DNA of 64,000 bases, taken from positions 2,666,001-2,730,000 of the forward strand of contig BTPP01000008.1 in assembly GCA_037102815.1 (NCBI GenBank), written 5' to 3'. Shown here in pieces: positions 1 to 11,201 of the stretch. The notes below the pieces were generated by a model that saw only the letters and a list, made by a program, of their open reading frames with translations, did not search any database and was not told the origin of the DNA. This DNA comes from Neurospora intermedia (Eukaryota > Ascomycota > Sordariomycetes > Sordariales > Sordariaceae). Numbering within the stretch: the first letter of the stretch is position 1; every line of letters starts with the position of its first letter. A program made the position numbers and the translations under genes.

Positions 1-911
1 AATACGAATTTTATATTAAAAAAACTAAATACCTTAGGCTAATTATTACGCTTAATAGTATTAAAATAGACCTTAAAAAGATTAAGACTATTATTAATTA
101 GTAGCCCCCTACTTCTAAAAAATTCTTATAAAGCTTCCTAGGTTTTACTAACTTCTACCGGCGTTTTATTAAAGGATTTTCAATTATAGCCGTACCTTTA
201 TACAATCTTATAAAGTAGAATACCGAATAGGAATAAATTGTAGCTTAATAGTCCGTTTTCGAAATATTAAAAATAGCTTTTATTAGCAGATCTACCTTAT
301 ATATCTACAATTAGTTTAAGAAGACCGTAGTCGAAACTAACGCTTCTAATTGGATTTTTAGAGGAATACTCTTTTAATATAGTAACGATAGAGTATTCTA
401 CCCTGTAGCCTACTTTTTAACGAAGTATACCGCTACGGAATGTAATTATAATATTTATAATAAAGAGTTATTAATTATTATTAAGGTTCTAGAGGAATGG
501 AGACTAGAGTTAGAGGGAATATAATAGCCGTTTAATATCGTTATAAATTATAAGAATTTAAAGACCTTTATTATAAATAAGTAATTAACCCCGCGTTATA
601 TATAATAATTATAATTCTTATTCCGTTTTAATTTTTTAATCCGTTATACCCTAGGTTTAAAAAACCTTCGTCCTAACGCTTTGAGTAGGAAGTTTGAAGA
701 TGTACCGTTGGATATAGATAACTATTATTTAAAAGTTAGGAACTGTAAGTTTATCGACCCCGTTTATTTCGAAGACGGTTATTTCGAAACCCTATTAATT
801 GTAAGTATTAAGGAATTGGATATTGATGAAGAGGTTTTCTTACTAATACTAAATACCTTCGAAGAATTAGATAAATTTATAGATAATATTATCGAGGAGA
901 ATTATACCTAA
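1..911 (+). pseudogene. Element A pol: end of RT, RNase H and linker
   Basis: The frame reads through several RIP stops. The first about 200 nt encode the end of the RT thumb/connection (a GFTNFYRRFIKGF-type motif, typical of Gypsy RT just before RNase H). RNase H follows, with recognisable VVETNAS (normally ETDAS), YNIYNKELL and NALSRKFED motifs. The catalytic Asp of ETDAS reads Asn, as expected from RIP of a TpG. The last part, 681-911, is an undisturbed 76-codon stretch linking RNase H to integrase. It is an element fragment, not a host gene. Confidence 0.8.
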
Positions 912-1481
912 TTTATATTAATATAGGAGGCGGTCGCCTACCTATACGATTCTAGCTAGTTAGAATAGCGCTCTTACGTTAGAAAGAAGTTAAAAGTAAT
1001 ATTCGTAGAGTATTTTACAATAGGAGGTAAAATATATTATAGGGGAAGAATATTTATTAATCCGGACGATATAGCTACCTACCTATAGCTAATTTACTGC
1101 GCTTATTCCTCGCTAACGGCGGGGTACTCCGACAAAAATAAAATTTGGGTATAAATAAACGAGTACTAGTACTAGGCCGGTATAGCGGAAGTTGTAAGGG
1201 CCTATTATAAGGGTTATTTAATTTATTTAAAAATTAAAGTATTACGAAGAGTTAAAGCTAATTACCTTAGACCGATATTAGCTACTTTCGTTCTTTAGAA
1301 GGATACTTCCGTCGATTATATTTCTCCCCTTCTAAAAAGTCTATACTTAGGCCAGAAGTTTAAATATATTACTATTATAATAGATTACTTAATTAAAATA
1401 TAGTATTATATCGCTATTGAGACTATAGAGGCCGAGGAGCTAACTAATTATTTTATTAATAGGATTTATATTCTATATAAC
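912..1481 (+). pseudogene. Element A integrase, N-terminal half
   Basis: The read-through translation resembles the Gypsy integrase HHCC region and the start of the rve core, including a TIIIDYLIK segment that holds the first catalytic Asp. The frame breaks at 1,481 exactly where nested element B begins and resumes at 8,646, so the other two catalytic positions lie 7 kb downstream. Confidence 0.75.
1478..1481. repeat. Target-site duplication of element B, left copy
   Basis: TAAC directly before the TG of the 5' LTR; the same TAAC follows the CA of the 3' LTR at 8,642-8,645. Removing B plus one copy restores the integrase reading frame of element A. Confidence 0.85.
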
Positions 1482-1735
1482 TGTCATGGCCCAGTCAGAC
1501 GGGTCATGCCTTGGCAGAGCACTGCACTGGAACATGCACCGCTCGAAAGCGATTAATATGATTGGCTGTAGATTAGATAAGGAAGAGTAGGCCACAGCGG
1601 GTCTAGTTCGAGAGTATATCTCCCAGCCCGACCTATGCGTACAATTCTTACTTTTTATTTTACTCTTTAATTGTAAATTCTATATTGAACGTTAATAACG
1701 CTACAGCTATACCTCGCCCGTTACGTACTCTCATA
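1482..1735 (+). repeat. 5' LTR of element B
   Basis: Begins TGTCATGGCCCAG and ends CTCTCATA (the 3' LTR has CTCTCACA). It aligns without gaps to 8,388-8,641. Every difference I checked is a C/T or G/A transition, as RIP predicts. Confidence 0.9.
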
Positions 1736-1849
1736 CTATTTACGACTTATCTCTCTCTACCGGGGATAGTATCAAATATCCTACTTAAAAGGAGAAAATC
1801 GAGATAAAAGCTACAATATAGCAACGTAGCGACTAACGATTAGAATTAA

Positions 1850-3860
1850 CGACGGGGTAAAATAAAGACCGGATATTCAATATATCGCGGCCCCCCTATC
1901 TTTTTAATAGAAAAGAGATTTCTAAAGAGGAGTAGGAATAATTACCGACTAGATCGCCGATTACCGAATATTTTAAAGTTTTAAAGAACTATTTTACTAC
2001 GATAGTTTATAATAATACCGAGGCCGTACAATTACGCTGTATTTACTTCGACCCTAACGTCCTAAAAAAATATATACCGAAGGATAGTAAACTACCCCCC
2101 TCCGAAGTCAAATGTAAATCCTTTAACCCTAACGATTTCTATAGTCCCGACTATTAGGGAGCCCTATCCTATACTATTAACGTTAATAATAATAATAAAT
2201 TTAATTTATTAGGTTTTGCCCCCGAGGAACTATATAAATATTACTTTAATTAAGTCTAGCTTATTGTATACTGTACCTACTACTTTATTAATAAGGAAAT
2301 CCCTACTTAGGATTTAAAGGAGCGCTTTACTAGCCTCCTTGACTACCTTTATTGCAATAACGACGCCTTTATACTATTTACTCTTATAATAGTCGAGGGT
2401 AAAGGTAACGCTAAAGTTAAGACCTTCGATAGCCCTATAATTTACAAGCAATTTATTGCTCTAGTCTAAACGTCTCCCGAAGTTATATTTCTAAAAATAT
2501 ATATTCGTACTACTTCCTTTATAATTGCTATCGAATAATCTAACGATTTTATTAAAATATTTAACTAAACCGATAAGGATCTTTAAATTATAGAAAGCTA
2601 GGCCGACTACTTTAGTACTATTACCGCCGAATTATTTAAAAAGATTATTAGTAACGACCCTAATCCCCCGGCCGACTAATAGTCCTTCTATTCTTCTAAT
2701 ACTAGATTCTAATAAATATTTGTAAAGAATTAACGCTTTAAGAAAAAAAATAAATATTTATTAACTTCTTTAAAAACTACCCTAAATACTGCTAGAAAGA
2801 CTGCTATAGGCGGCGGAAATCCTAATAATTCTAATAAAGACTCTAGAAAGTCCGGAAGTTCTAAGGGATTAAAGTATAGTACCTCTTATAATAATCCTAA
2901 TAATCGTTCTAAATCCGGTACCCCTACTATTACTATTACTACCTAGTCCTCGAATAATAAGCGTTCGGTAAAAGAAGAGAGCGTTAGTAAATTCTATAAT
3001 AATGAAAAAAAAGATAAGGTTACCTTCGACGTATAGTACTACTAAATTAAAATTAAGTTCGAGGTTAATATTAATTATTTCGATAATAATCGCTAGAAAT
3101 TCGGATATATTACTAACTACCTTACTAGTAGAGCTGCCTAAGCTTTATTCCTATATTTAAACCCTAATTATCCTAATCGTCTAACTATTTCTAACGAACT
3201 CTTAAAGTATTTCTAGAATAAATACTACAATTATAATATATACGAAAAAGCCCTTGCGGAATTTAATAATTTAGAAATAAAATATAATAAATATTTTCAA
3301 ATTTTTAAAAATACCTTCTAGCGTTTAGTAAATTAATACCGCCGTTTGTGTAATTAGTAAAAGAGCGACCTTTATCGTAAAATTACTAAGGAGTTCTATT
3401 AAATAATTAAATTTACCTATTTAAATTCGTTGAAATAATTTAACGATTATGTTTTACTATTTAATTCCCTTAATAAAGGCAATCGTATAAATGCTTAAAA
3501 GAACTATTAATGTAAAGGTAAATAAAGTTTTTATTGTACTACCGGCTCTTTAAAGGATATTACTATTCTAAAGCCTGCCGTAAAAATTATTAAAGCCTTT
3601 AATTGTCCTACCTCCGAGGAGATATACGAATTTAATTATAAAGAATGTTATTTTTCTTACTGTAAGAAGGGATATATAAATAGCGAATACCCTTATAAAA
3701 AAAAGCTTACTAAATAATTTAACACTTATTTAAATTCAATTACTAACGCTATTTAGGGTAAGGATTCCTCTAATATTAAAGAATTAATTAATATACTAAC
3801 CTCCGATAAAGAATCCTCTCCCTTTAATATAGAGGATAACGCCGTTAAAGGAAATTAAAC
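1850..3860 (+). pseudogene. Element B gag, RIP-degraded
   Basis: One long read-through frame. It has a Ser/Asn/Lys-rich central part (about 2,690-2,960), a Gag capsid-like stretch, and near 3,650-3,720 a Cys-rich motif (CKKGYINSE...PYKK) that matches a CCHC zinc knuckle after allowing Cys-to-Tyr changes caused by RIP (TGT to TAT). No full open frame remains. Confidence 0.65.
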
Positions 3861-3929
3861 ACTTTAGGATAAGACTCCCCCTAAAGTATATCGACCGATA
3901 TTACTAATATATAGTATTTAGACTTCGAC

Positions 3930-6390
3930 TTTTGTAATTATCTTAGTAAAAGGTCTTCCTTTCTTATTAAATATAGCGTAGCTCTCAATAGAATTACTAT
4001 TACTACTTATAATACCTTTATTAATACCGGAACTAATATTTATATTATTATAAACTTTTCTTTCGTATAGAAATTATAAAAACTATTAAAACTACCTATT
4101 TATAATAATTTTAACCCGGGATATATTATTCCCTATAAAAAAGCTAAACCCGATTTTATTAAAGTCGCTTTTAAAGGGTACCTTAAAATCCAAAACTATA
4201 AGGTCTTCGACTAATAGATTATTATACTCTTAAATCTAAAGTGCGATATAATTATTGGGAATATATAATTAATTAAGAATAACGTCCTTACTGATTTAGA
4301 TTATTTATATTTATTATTTTCTATTTCTTAAAAGTAGGACTTCTCTTATAATATTAAAATTAGGAAGGGTAAGGATTTCGAATTTATAAAATACTCTAAC
4401 TTTTAAAAAAACGTCGAAGCCCGAGAATTATTAATATAGAAAGAGGATAAATAGTAATATAACGGTCGCAATAATTCTTAAACTATCCTATTTAAAATTA
4501 TAGAACTAGAATAACCCCTACTCTCCGGGCTACGTAATTCTACGCTTTCCTAGCAATTCCTATCGATCCTATAATACTAGCTAACCTAATCCCTATTTCT
4601 AAATATAACTTACTACTATTTTAATTATATAAACCGATAACTTTTCGAATAAACTAATAAAATACTACCCGAACCTAAAGAGCTCCTTTGAATAATCCCT
4701 CGCCGAGCCCGGCCCGAACTAACCTAAGATCTGTACCCCCTACGCAATGCGTAGGGCTACTACTATTTAAAATGCAATTAGGGATAGACTAAGGACCGAC
4801 CGGCGGATTTAACCTTTATTAGCGTAGACCCCTTCTATAAAATAGTAAAAAAGACCTATATTAATATAATTAATCTTTACGAATTAGACTAATTTATTAA
4901 AGAACGATACACCGCCCTCTATAATTCGCTAGAAATTAATAAAATAGAATTAAAATAATGAATCTTTAAAAAAGTCCTAAATTATTATTATAACTTCCTC
5001 GAAGTCTTTAATAAGGTTTAATTGGATACCCTCCCTAACTTATATTCTAATATTAATTACTATATTCCTTTAAACGAAGGTACTCGTCCCGAAGACTTTA
5101 ATTATAGCCCTTTATACAAAATATCGTTTAAAGAACTAGAAACTTATAGGGATTATATTGCTGAAAATTTAAATAAGGGATTTATCGAACCTAGTACCGC
5201 GCTATAGGCCGCCCTAGTCCTATTTACCCCTAAAACCAACGGAGGATTCTACTTCTACGTAAATTATTAGAAGTTAAATACTCTTTTAAAAAAGGATCGC
5301 TACCCTTTACCCTTTATTAAAGAGACTATCGTTTATCTTTCTAAGGTTAAAATATTTATAAAAATTGATATTTAATAAGTTTTCTACTGTATTCGGATAT
5401 TCCCTAACAACGAAGATTTAACAACCTTCCGAACCCGTTACAATACCTACAAATATAAAGTTTTACCCTTTAAATTAATAAATAGTCTAATAATATTTTA
5501 ATAATTTATTAATAAGGTCCTAATAGGCTACTTAAATGACTTTTACAATGCTTATATTAATAATATCCTAATCTTTTCTAAAATAAAAGAAGAATATAAA
5601 ATTTACGTTAGGAAAGTACTAAAACGCCTCTAAGATACTAAATTCTAAACTGATATTAAAAAGTATGAATTTTATATTACGTTTATTAAATTCCTCGGTT
5701 TCGTCGTTTCGACTAAAGGAATATTTGTAGACCCCGAGAAGGTTGCTATAATTCGAAATTAGAAGGAGCCTACTAACGTTAAGGGGGTATAATCCTTTAT
5801 CGGATTTTACAATTTCTATTGCAAATTCGTAAAGGAATTTAGCCGGGTAGCCCGTCCCTTTACCTGCTTAACTAAAAAAAACAACCTATTTAAGTAGACC
5901 GAAGATTACTAAGCCTCTTTCGATAAATTAAAGGACTAATTATTAAAAGCCCCTATTCTCGCCTACTTCTATTACGAAAAGCCTACCCGGGTAGAAACTA
6001 ATACTTCTAATAGAATTTATACCGGCGTCCTATTGTAATTATAGCTAAATAATAACGATTAACACCCTATAGCCTTTTTTTTTAAAACTATATTGCTAGC
6101 GGAAATAAATTATATTATTTATAATAAAGAGTTCCTTACTATTATAAAGGCCTTAATAATATAACGAACCGAATTAATCGGTATTAACCTATTTATTATA
6201 ATTACTAACTACCAAGCCCTAGAATACTTCGCTACTAAACGATTATTTAATTCTCAATAAGCTAGATAAGTGGAATTAATATCCTAATATACCTTTAAAT
6301 TTACTTATCGGCCTAGAAAAGAAAATGTAATTACTAACGCCCTATTTAAAAAGCTAAAGGACCTCCAAATAATTAAAAATAAAAAGGAAG
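3930..6390 (+). pseudogene. Element B pol: protease, RT, RNase H
   Basis: Protease: a FINTGTNIYII segment near 4,015-4,050, the retropepsin D-T-G core with its Asp turned to Asn. Reverse transcriptase: 5,000-5,900, including 5,022-5,207 (61 codons without a stop) and the motif LINSLIIFQQFINKVL. The catalytic box reads YINN at 5,553-5,564 instead of YxDD. The RNase H segment (ETNTSN, YNKEFL) runs to about 6,390. Order and spacing are those of Ty3/Gypsy pol. Confidence 0.8.
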
Positions 6391-8350
6391 ACTAACGTAT
6401 ATTATAATTATTCCGGAGGGATTATAAAGGAATATATTCGTTCGCCGGAAATAAAAGTAACATACCGATTAGCGACGTTAAAAGTCTCGTCGCCGAACTA
6501 AATCTATTAAATAATAAGAAAAAATTACTTATATTATTTAATATAGATTTAGTTAATGCCTTTTTAAAGGTAAATTAAAAGGACCCTTCCTTATTTATTT
6601 ATTAATCCAAAGTAAAGGGTAGTAACGAAAAATTCTCCTTGTAAAATAATGGACTATTATTTAAGAAAGAGAATTACCTAATAGTCTTAAAAGGAAATCT
6701 TTATCGAATGTTTATTTATAAAACTTACGTTTAACTAATTACTGGCTATCCTAGTAGAAATAAGACCCAACGTTTCGTATTCTAATAATATTAGTAGGCC
6801 GGTATATTTAATAATATCGACCGTTTTATTAATAATTATTAGATATATAAAGCTTCTAAAGTACTTTGTAATAAGACCCCCGGGAAATTATACCCGTTGG
6901 GAGTATTTAACTGAATATAATATTATATTGCTATCGACTTTAAAAGTATATTTAAGAATAAAAGAGGATATAATAATATAATAATAATAATAAATTGCCT
7001 ATTTAAAGTATTATAGTATATACCTTACAAGGATATTATTACTGTTAAATAAATTGTTTACCTCTATTATTATAAGCCTTAGCGAATCTATAACTATTTA
7101 AAAAAAGTAATAAACGACCGAGGACCTTAATTTATATCCTTCTTTACTAACGAAATATTTAAGATCCTTAGTATTAAATAAAAGTTATTATCTTCCGGAC
7201 ACTTTTAAATAGCGGGACAAATGGAAATTATAAATTAATATATTAATTAACGCTTACAATTATTCGTTAATTATAATTAAAATAATTAGTCAATTGTACT
7301 CCTAGCCCTAAATACTATCTAAACTTCTCTATACTACAAAAGTATTAGTATATCCCTATATAAGGCTATTATAGGATTCCTTATACTACTACCCTTCTAC
7401 TAGGATTGCTATACTATTCCTATCTTAATAAAAGAACGATATTCCTATAAAAAGGCCTAATAAACTCTATATACGTTATATAGCTTCTAAAAATCAATAT
7501 ATAATATAATAGCTAAGGCTTAGGAGAAGTAGATAGTCTAAATAAATAAATATAAACGTAACCCTAATTTTAAAATAGGGGATAAAATATTTATTATTAA
7601 AAAATTGTAATTAACCGATAAACCCAACAATAAACTCAATTTCCCCCTTATATATATTCCTTACTTAATTAAAGTAATAAAAGGGTATTCGTACAAATTC
7701 GAGGTACTTCCCGCTTAGTATAGTACGAGGGTCTACTATATTAATTGTTTCCGGAAGTATATAAATAACCTTCTACCGGGCTAAATAAACGAAAATCTAA
7801 TTAAAGAATTAATTAGTAATTAAAAAGAATAGAAGGTTAAAGGTATTACTACTTCCAAATTAATCTATAGGAAATTATATTATTAAATCGATTAAAAAGG
7901 ATAGGATTCTAATCCTATTTAATACCCGGCCCGGAATTTCAAAAATACTCCCAACTTACTTAAAGCCTTCTATAATACTAACCCGGACAAACCCAATCCC
8001 CCAAAGCGATTCTATATTTGGAAGGGCGCGCATATAAAGGACCTAATACTAGAGGACTATAATAATAATAATTTACTAAACGAGAGTAGTAAGTAGGGTA
8101 AACCGTTAAGAAGGTTAAACCAATTATACAAATAGGGAGGAAATAGTATAAATTATCCTATAAGTAATTATAATACAAAATCGTTCAATAGAAATAATTC
8201 GTAGAATTAGTCCAATAGCGTAGCGGCGGGAGTGAGGGCCCTAAAACTACGTTATAGGCCACCCCGAGGGTACCCCTCCTCTACCTAGAAAGCGATCGCA
8301 AAAGACTATAGGTTCGAATTATATTTGTATTATTTTTTACCTTTTTTAAA
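6391..8350 (+). pseudogene. Element B integrase and C-terminal tail
   Basis: The read-through frame shows an integrase core with INDRGPQFIS (the conserved SDRGxQF motif containing the second catalytic Asp) near 7,110-7,130. It is followed by a basic tail with a GDKIFI motif typical of the Gypsy integrase C-terminus. Stops occur where CAG/CAA/TGG would be expected. Confidence 0.7.
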
Positions 8351-8373
8351 ATTCTAAGGGTAGAATCTTCTTC

Positions 8374-8384
8374 GAGGGGGGGGG
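8374..8384 (+). other. Polypurine tract of element B
   Basis: GAGGGGGGGGG immediately before TAA and the 3' LTR; this is the plus-strand primer position in LTR retrotransposons. The G-run survives because RIP acts at CpA. Confidence 0.7.
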
Positions 8385-8387
8385 TAA

Positions 8388-8641
8388 TATTATAGCCCAG
8401 TCAGACGGGTTATACCTTGGCAGAGCACTACATTGGAACATACACCGCTCGAAAACGATTAATATAATTGGCTATAGATTAGATAAAGAAGAGTGGGCCA
8501 CAGCGGGTCTAATTCGAGAGTATATTTCCCAGCCCGACCTGCGCGCACAACTCTTACCTTTTGTTTTACTCTTTAGTCGTAAATTCTATATTAAACGTCA
8601 ATAACGCTGCAGCTGTGCCTCGCCCGTTACGTGCTCTCACA
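8388..8641 (+). repeat. 3' LTR of element B
   Basis: Starts TATTATAGCCCAG (a RIP version of TGTCATGGCCCAG) and ends CTCTCACA. It is the same length as the 5' LTR and followed by the TAAC target duplication. Confidence 0.9.
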
Positions 8642-8645
8642 ATAA
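8642..8645. repeat. Target-site duplication of element B, right copy
   Basis: TAAC matching 1,478-1,481. Confidence 0.85.
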
Positions 8646-10078
8646 CCTTCTTAATACTATAGTATTAGACCGCGGCTCCTAATTCGTATTCCTATTCTAA
8701 GCTACCGTTTGTAAGAGGCTAGCTATTAAAAAGCTATTAAATTCCGCTTTCTACCCTTAAACGAACGTTTAGACGGAATATATTAATATAAAAATAGAAT
8801 AATATTTATAAATTTTTATAAATTAGGTATAAATAGACTAGGTTAAATAATTGCTACTAGTGGAGTTCGCCGGTAATAATATAATTTTAGAAACTACGGG
8901 AATTACCCTATTCTTTACCAATTACGGTTTTTACTTACAGATAAGTATTAAACTATCTTCTATTATACTATCCTAGTTCTCCTTAGTCTAGTAAAAGGAA
9001 TATTTAAAAGTTTACGAGTTGGTAGTTCGATTCGAAGCTATTTGGAATTATATATATACTTCGATAAAGAAGGTATAAAACTACTACGAGGCTAACGCTA
9101 ACGAGAAATACTCTAATATACTAAAATATTACCTTAGGGATTTAATTATACTAAATATAATTAACCTAATTAATAGTCGCCTTTATAATAAATTATACCC
9201 CCGCTAGGAGGGCCCTTTTAAAATAGAAGGGGTATACTTTTATAATATTAAATTTATTTTACCCGCTAATATATAATACTCCCCAATATTTTATATTTCT
9301 ATAATTAAACCCTATAAGGAAGGCCTACTTAACTAAGCCGCTATATAGGGGGATATATATACTAACGAAGGTAGGGTAATAGTTAGAATTAATAATTATA
9401 AGGAGGTACCGGAATAGGAATTTAATAAGCTCTTTAATTATAAATAATAGAAGGGTAACTACTATTAATTCTATATAATAGTATAGACTTACTACAACTT
9501 TACCGAAGAACCAATTATTAACGTAATTAATATAAGGGAAACTATTATTACCTTCTATAGTAATTACTTTAAAGTACTTATCCCGCCGGAAGTTAAATAA
9601 TAGCTAGAAATTATAACCTTTATATAAGAACGGACCCCGGTACTAACTCTAATACCCTATACGCCCCGAGTACTCCGGGCTCCGGCTCTACCCCCGCCCC
9701 CAAAATATTCTAAATATATCGCCGACCTAAAGGAATATATTAATACTACTATTATAAATATTATAACCGAACGATAGGCCTAAGTATAGAGGCTAGCCCT
9801 AATAATCGTAGCTACCCTATACGAATTAAAAATACTATCCGAGGAAAATACAAAGAAGTTAAATAAGGCTTTTAAAAAGATTTTTAGGAGGCTATTGGAA
9901 ATATAATAAAGGAAAAGGCTCCTTACAAAGAATATAAAAGATAGGTTAGAAGTAAGGACCTACTAGTAGAATAATAATAATTAAATTATAGAGGAATTTA
10001 GGGATATAAGGAGGATTAGGGAATTCGGGACTAAGGGGTCTTATTCGCGGGTAGAAGAGTTAGAAGACGGAAATTAAA
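8646..10078 (+). pseudogene. Element A integrase, C-terminal half, and tail
   Basis: This continues the integrase interrupted at 1,481. A VLDRGS-stop-F segment (SDRGSQF, second catalytic Asp) lies near 8,675-8,695, then an NSAFYP...TEYIN segment holding the catalytic Glu (A-F-H-P-Q-T-D-G-Q-T-E motif). A GPFKIEGV integrase C-terminal region and a Pro/Lys-rich, coiled-coil-like tail follow. A natural-looking stop lies near 10,078. Confidence 0.7.
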
Positions 10079-10144
10079 GAATAATCTATTATTTTATATA
10101 TATATAAATTTTAAAGCTCTAGAACTTCTTTTATAGGGGGGTAA

Positions 10145-10414
10145 TATTATAAGACTAACTATAACTACCTTACATACGTACGGCTCCTACTATAAGTAAT
10201 TAAGCTTCGTATTATACTATTACTACTATTAGCCAATAGTATATTACGTACGTATATACGTGCGACTAGTCTGAGCTCTGGGCATAGCTTTCGTACCTTA
10301 CCCTATATCGCTAGACCTACGTACACCTCTCTTTCCCTCTCTTCGTACAACTACGTATATCTAACCTACCCCCTACCTTTGGCCTTGCCCCGTAATATCC
10401 GGTTACTTGTATTA
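10145..10414 (+). repeat. 3' LTR of element A
   Basis: Preceded by the G-run 10,136-10,141 and TAA, it starts TATTATAAGACTAAC (probably TGTCATAAGACTGAC before RIP) and ends TCCGGTTACTTGTATTA. A TGG follows at 10,417, which resembles the start of a primer-binding site. The matching 5' LTR is beyond the left edge, so the right limit is inferred. Confidence 0.55.
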
Positions 10415-11201
10415 AATGGTAGCTGCAATTAAAAATTAATTGACTAGACTAGACCCCTTTCGATTAGAGCCTTTGAGTAGGTAAATTAATTAATTCTTAC
10501 TCTTCTAATTGTAAAGACCCTGTGTCGTACGATACCGACCTTGCGATTGCAAATAATAATAATCCTTACTTTTACGTCTTTAAATCCCTTCTATCCTTCC
10601 TTTGTACCCTCCCCCCCGCGCTTCCCTTCTATACTATACTATTTTACTTGCGTCGGTTCGTATTGATTAGAGTGTTTAGCATTGTACTACCCCGATCCGA
10701 GTACTTGCGGGCTTCGATGCGAAGGGTAACCCTATTTACTAGTTATTCGATTTTTAGATACCTTCTAAATACTTATTTATAATCTTATTAAGTATAATCT
10801 TTACTCTTAATACTGTTGTTGGTAATTGCGATTAGGTATATTATAAATTAGGAATTAACTTTACTATAGCCGATTACGGCTTAGCCGATGATTTGTTTGG
10901 TAGTTCGCTAATTGGCGGTAATTCGCTTCGATAAGAAGATTGTTTTATTAATCGTTTTATTGATAATTTCGATAGTCTAGTTAGTTACAACGGTACTATT
11001 ATTGGGTAAGTAAATTACTTCTTAATTTGCGATAGGCTGCCCTTTATTAAGCCGATCTAACTACTTCCTGGATTAGTAGTTTGGTCTAATAAAGTTAAAT
11101 AGTTAAATATAATTAATTTTAAGCAATTAAGTTCGATTAAGTAAGACTCTCTTAAGTTATCCTAGTAACCGTTAAGTTTATTACCGCTTCCGTCGCTCTC
11201 T
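10415..11201. other. AT-rich stretch without recognised gene
   Basis: About 0.8 kb between the LTR of A and the start of the element C frame. An 86-codon open frame at 10,522-10,782 has an alternative start and no recognisable motif. It could be leader sequence of element C. I see no clear LTR here that pairs with the one proposed at 18,690. Confidence 0.4.

Larger units (their letters stand above)
1482..8641 (+). mobile_element. Gypsy element B, full length, nested in element A
   Basis: A complete LTR retrotransposon of about 7.2 kb. It has 254-bp direct LTRs (TG...CA, RIP-altered in places), a gag frame with a zinc-knuckle-like motif, protease, reverse transcriptase, RNase H and integrase in Ty3/Gypsy order, and a G-rich polypurine tract before the 3' LTR. 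The frame is colinear but full of RIP stops. It inserted into the integrase of element A and is therefore younger. The 5' LTR and 3' LTR differ only by transitions, without length change. Confidence 0.9.
1..10414 (+). mobile_element. Gypsy element A, RIP-degraded, split by element B
   Basis: A Ty3/Gypsy LTR retrotransposon running left to right. Its 5' LTR, gag and most of reverse transcriptase lie outside the window. Translated with stops read through (CAG/CAA to TAG/TAA), it shows the end of reverse transcriptase, RNase H, integrase and a long C-terminal tail, then a G-run and a 3' LTR. Element B interrupts it at 1,482-8,645. When B and one copy of its target duplication are ignored, the integrase frame continues without a shift. 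The lack of indels with many C-to-T/G-to-A changes points to RIP rather than slow decay. No intact protein can be made. Confidence 0.85.
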
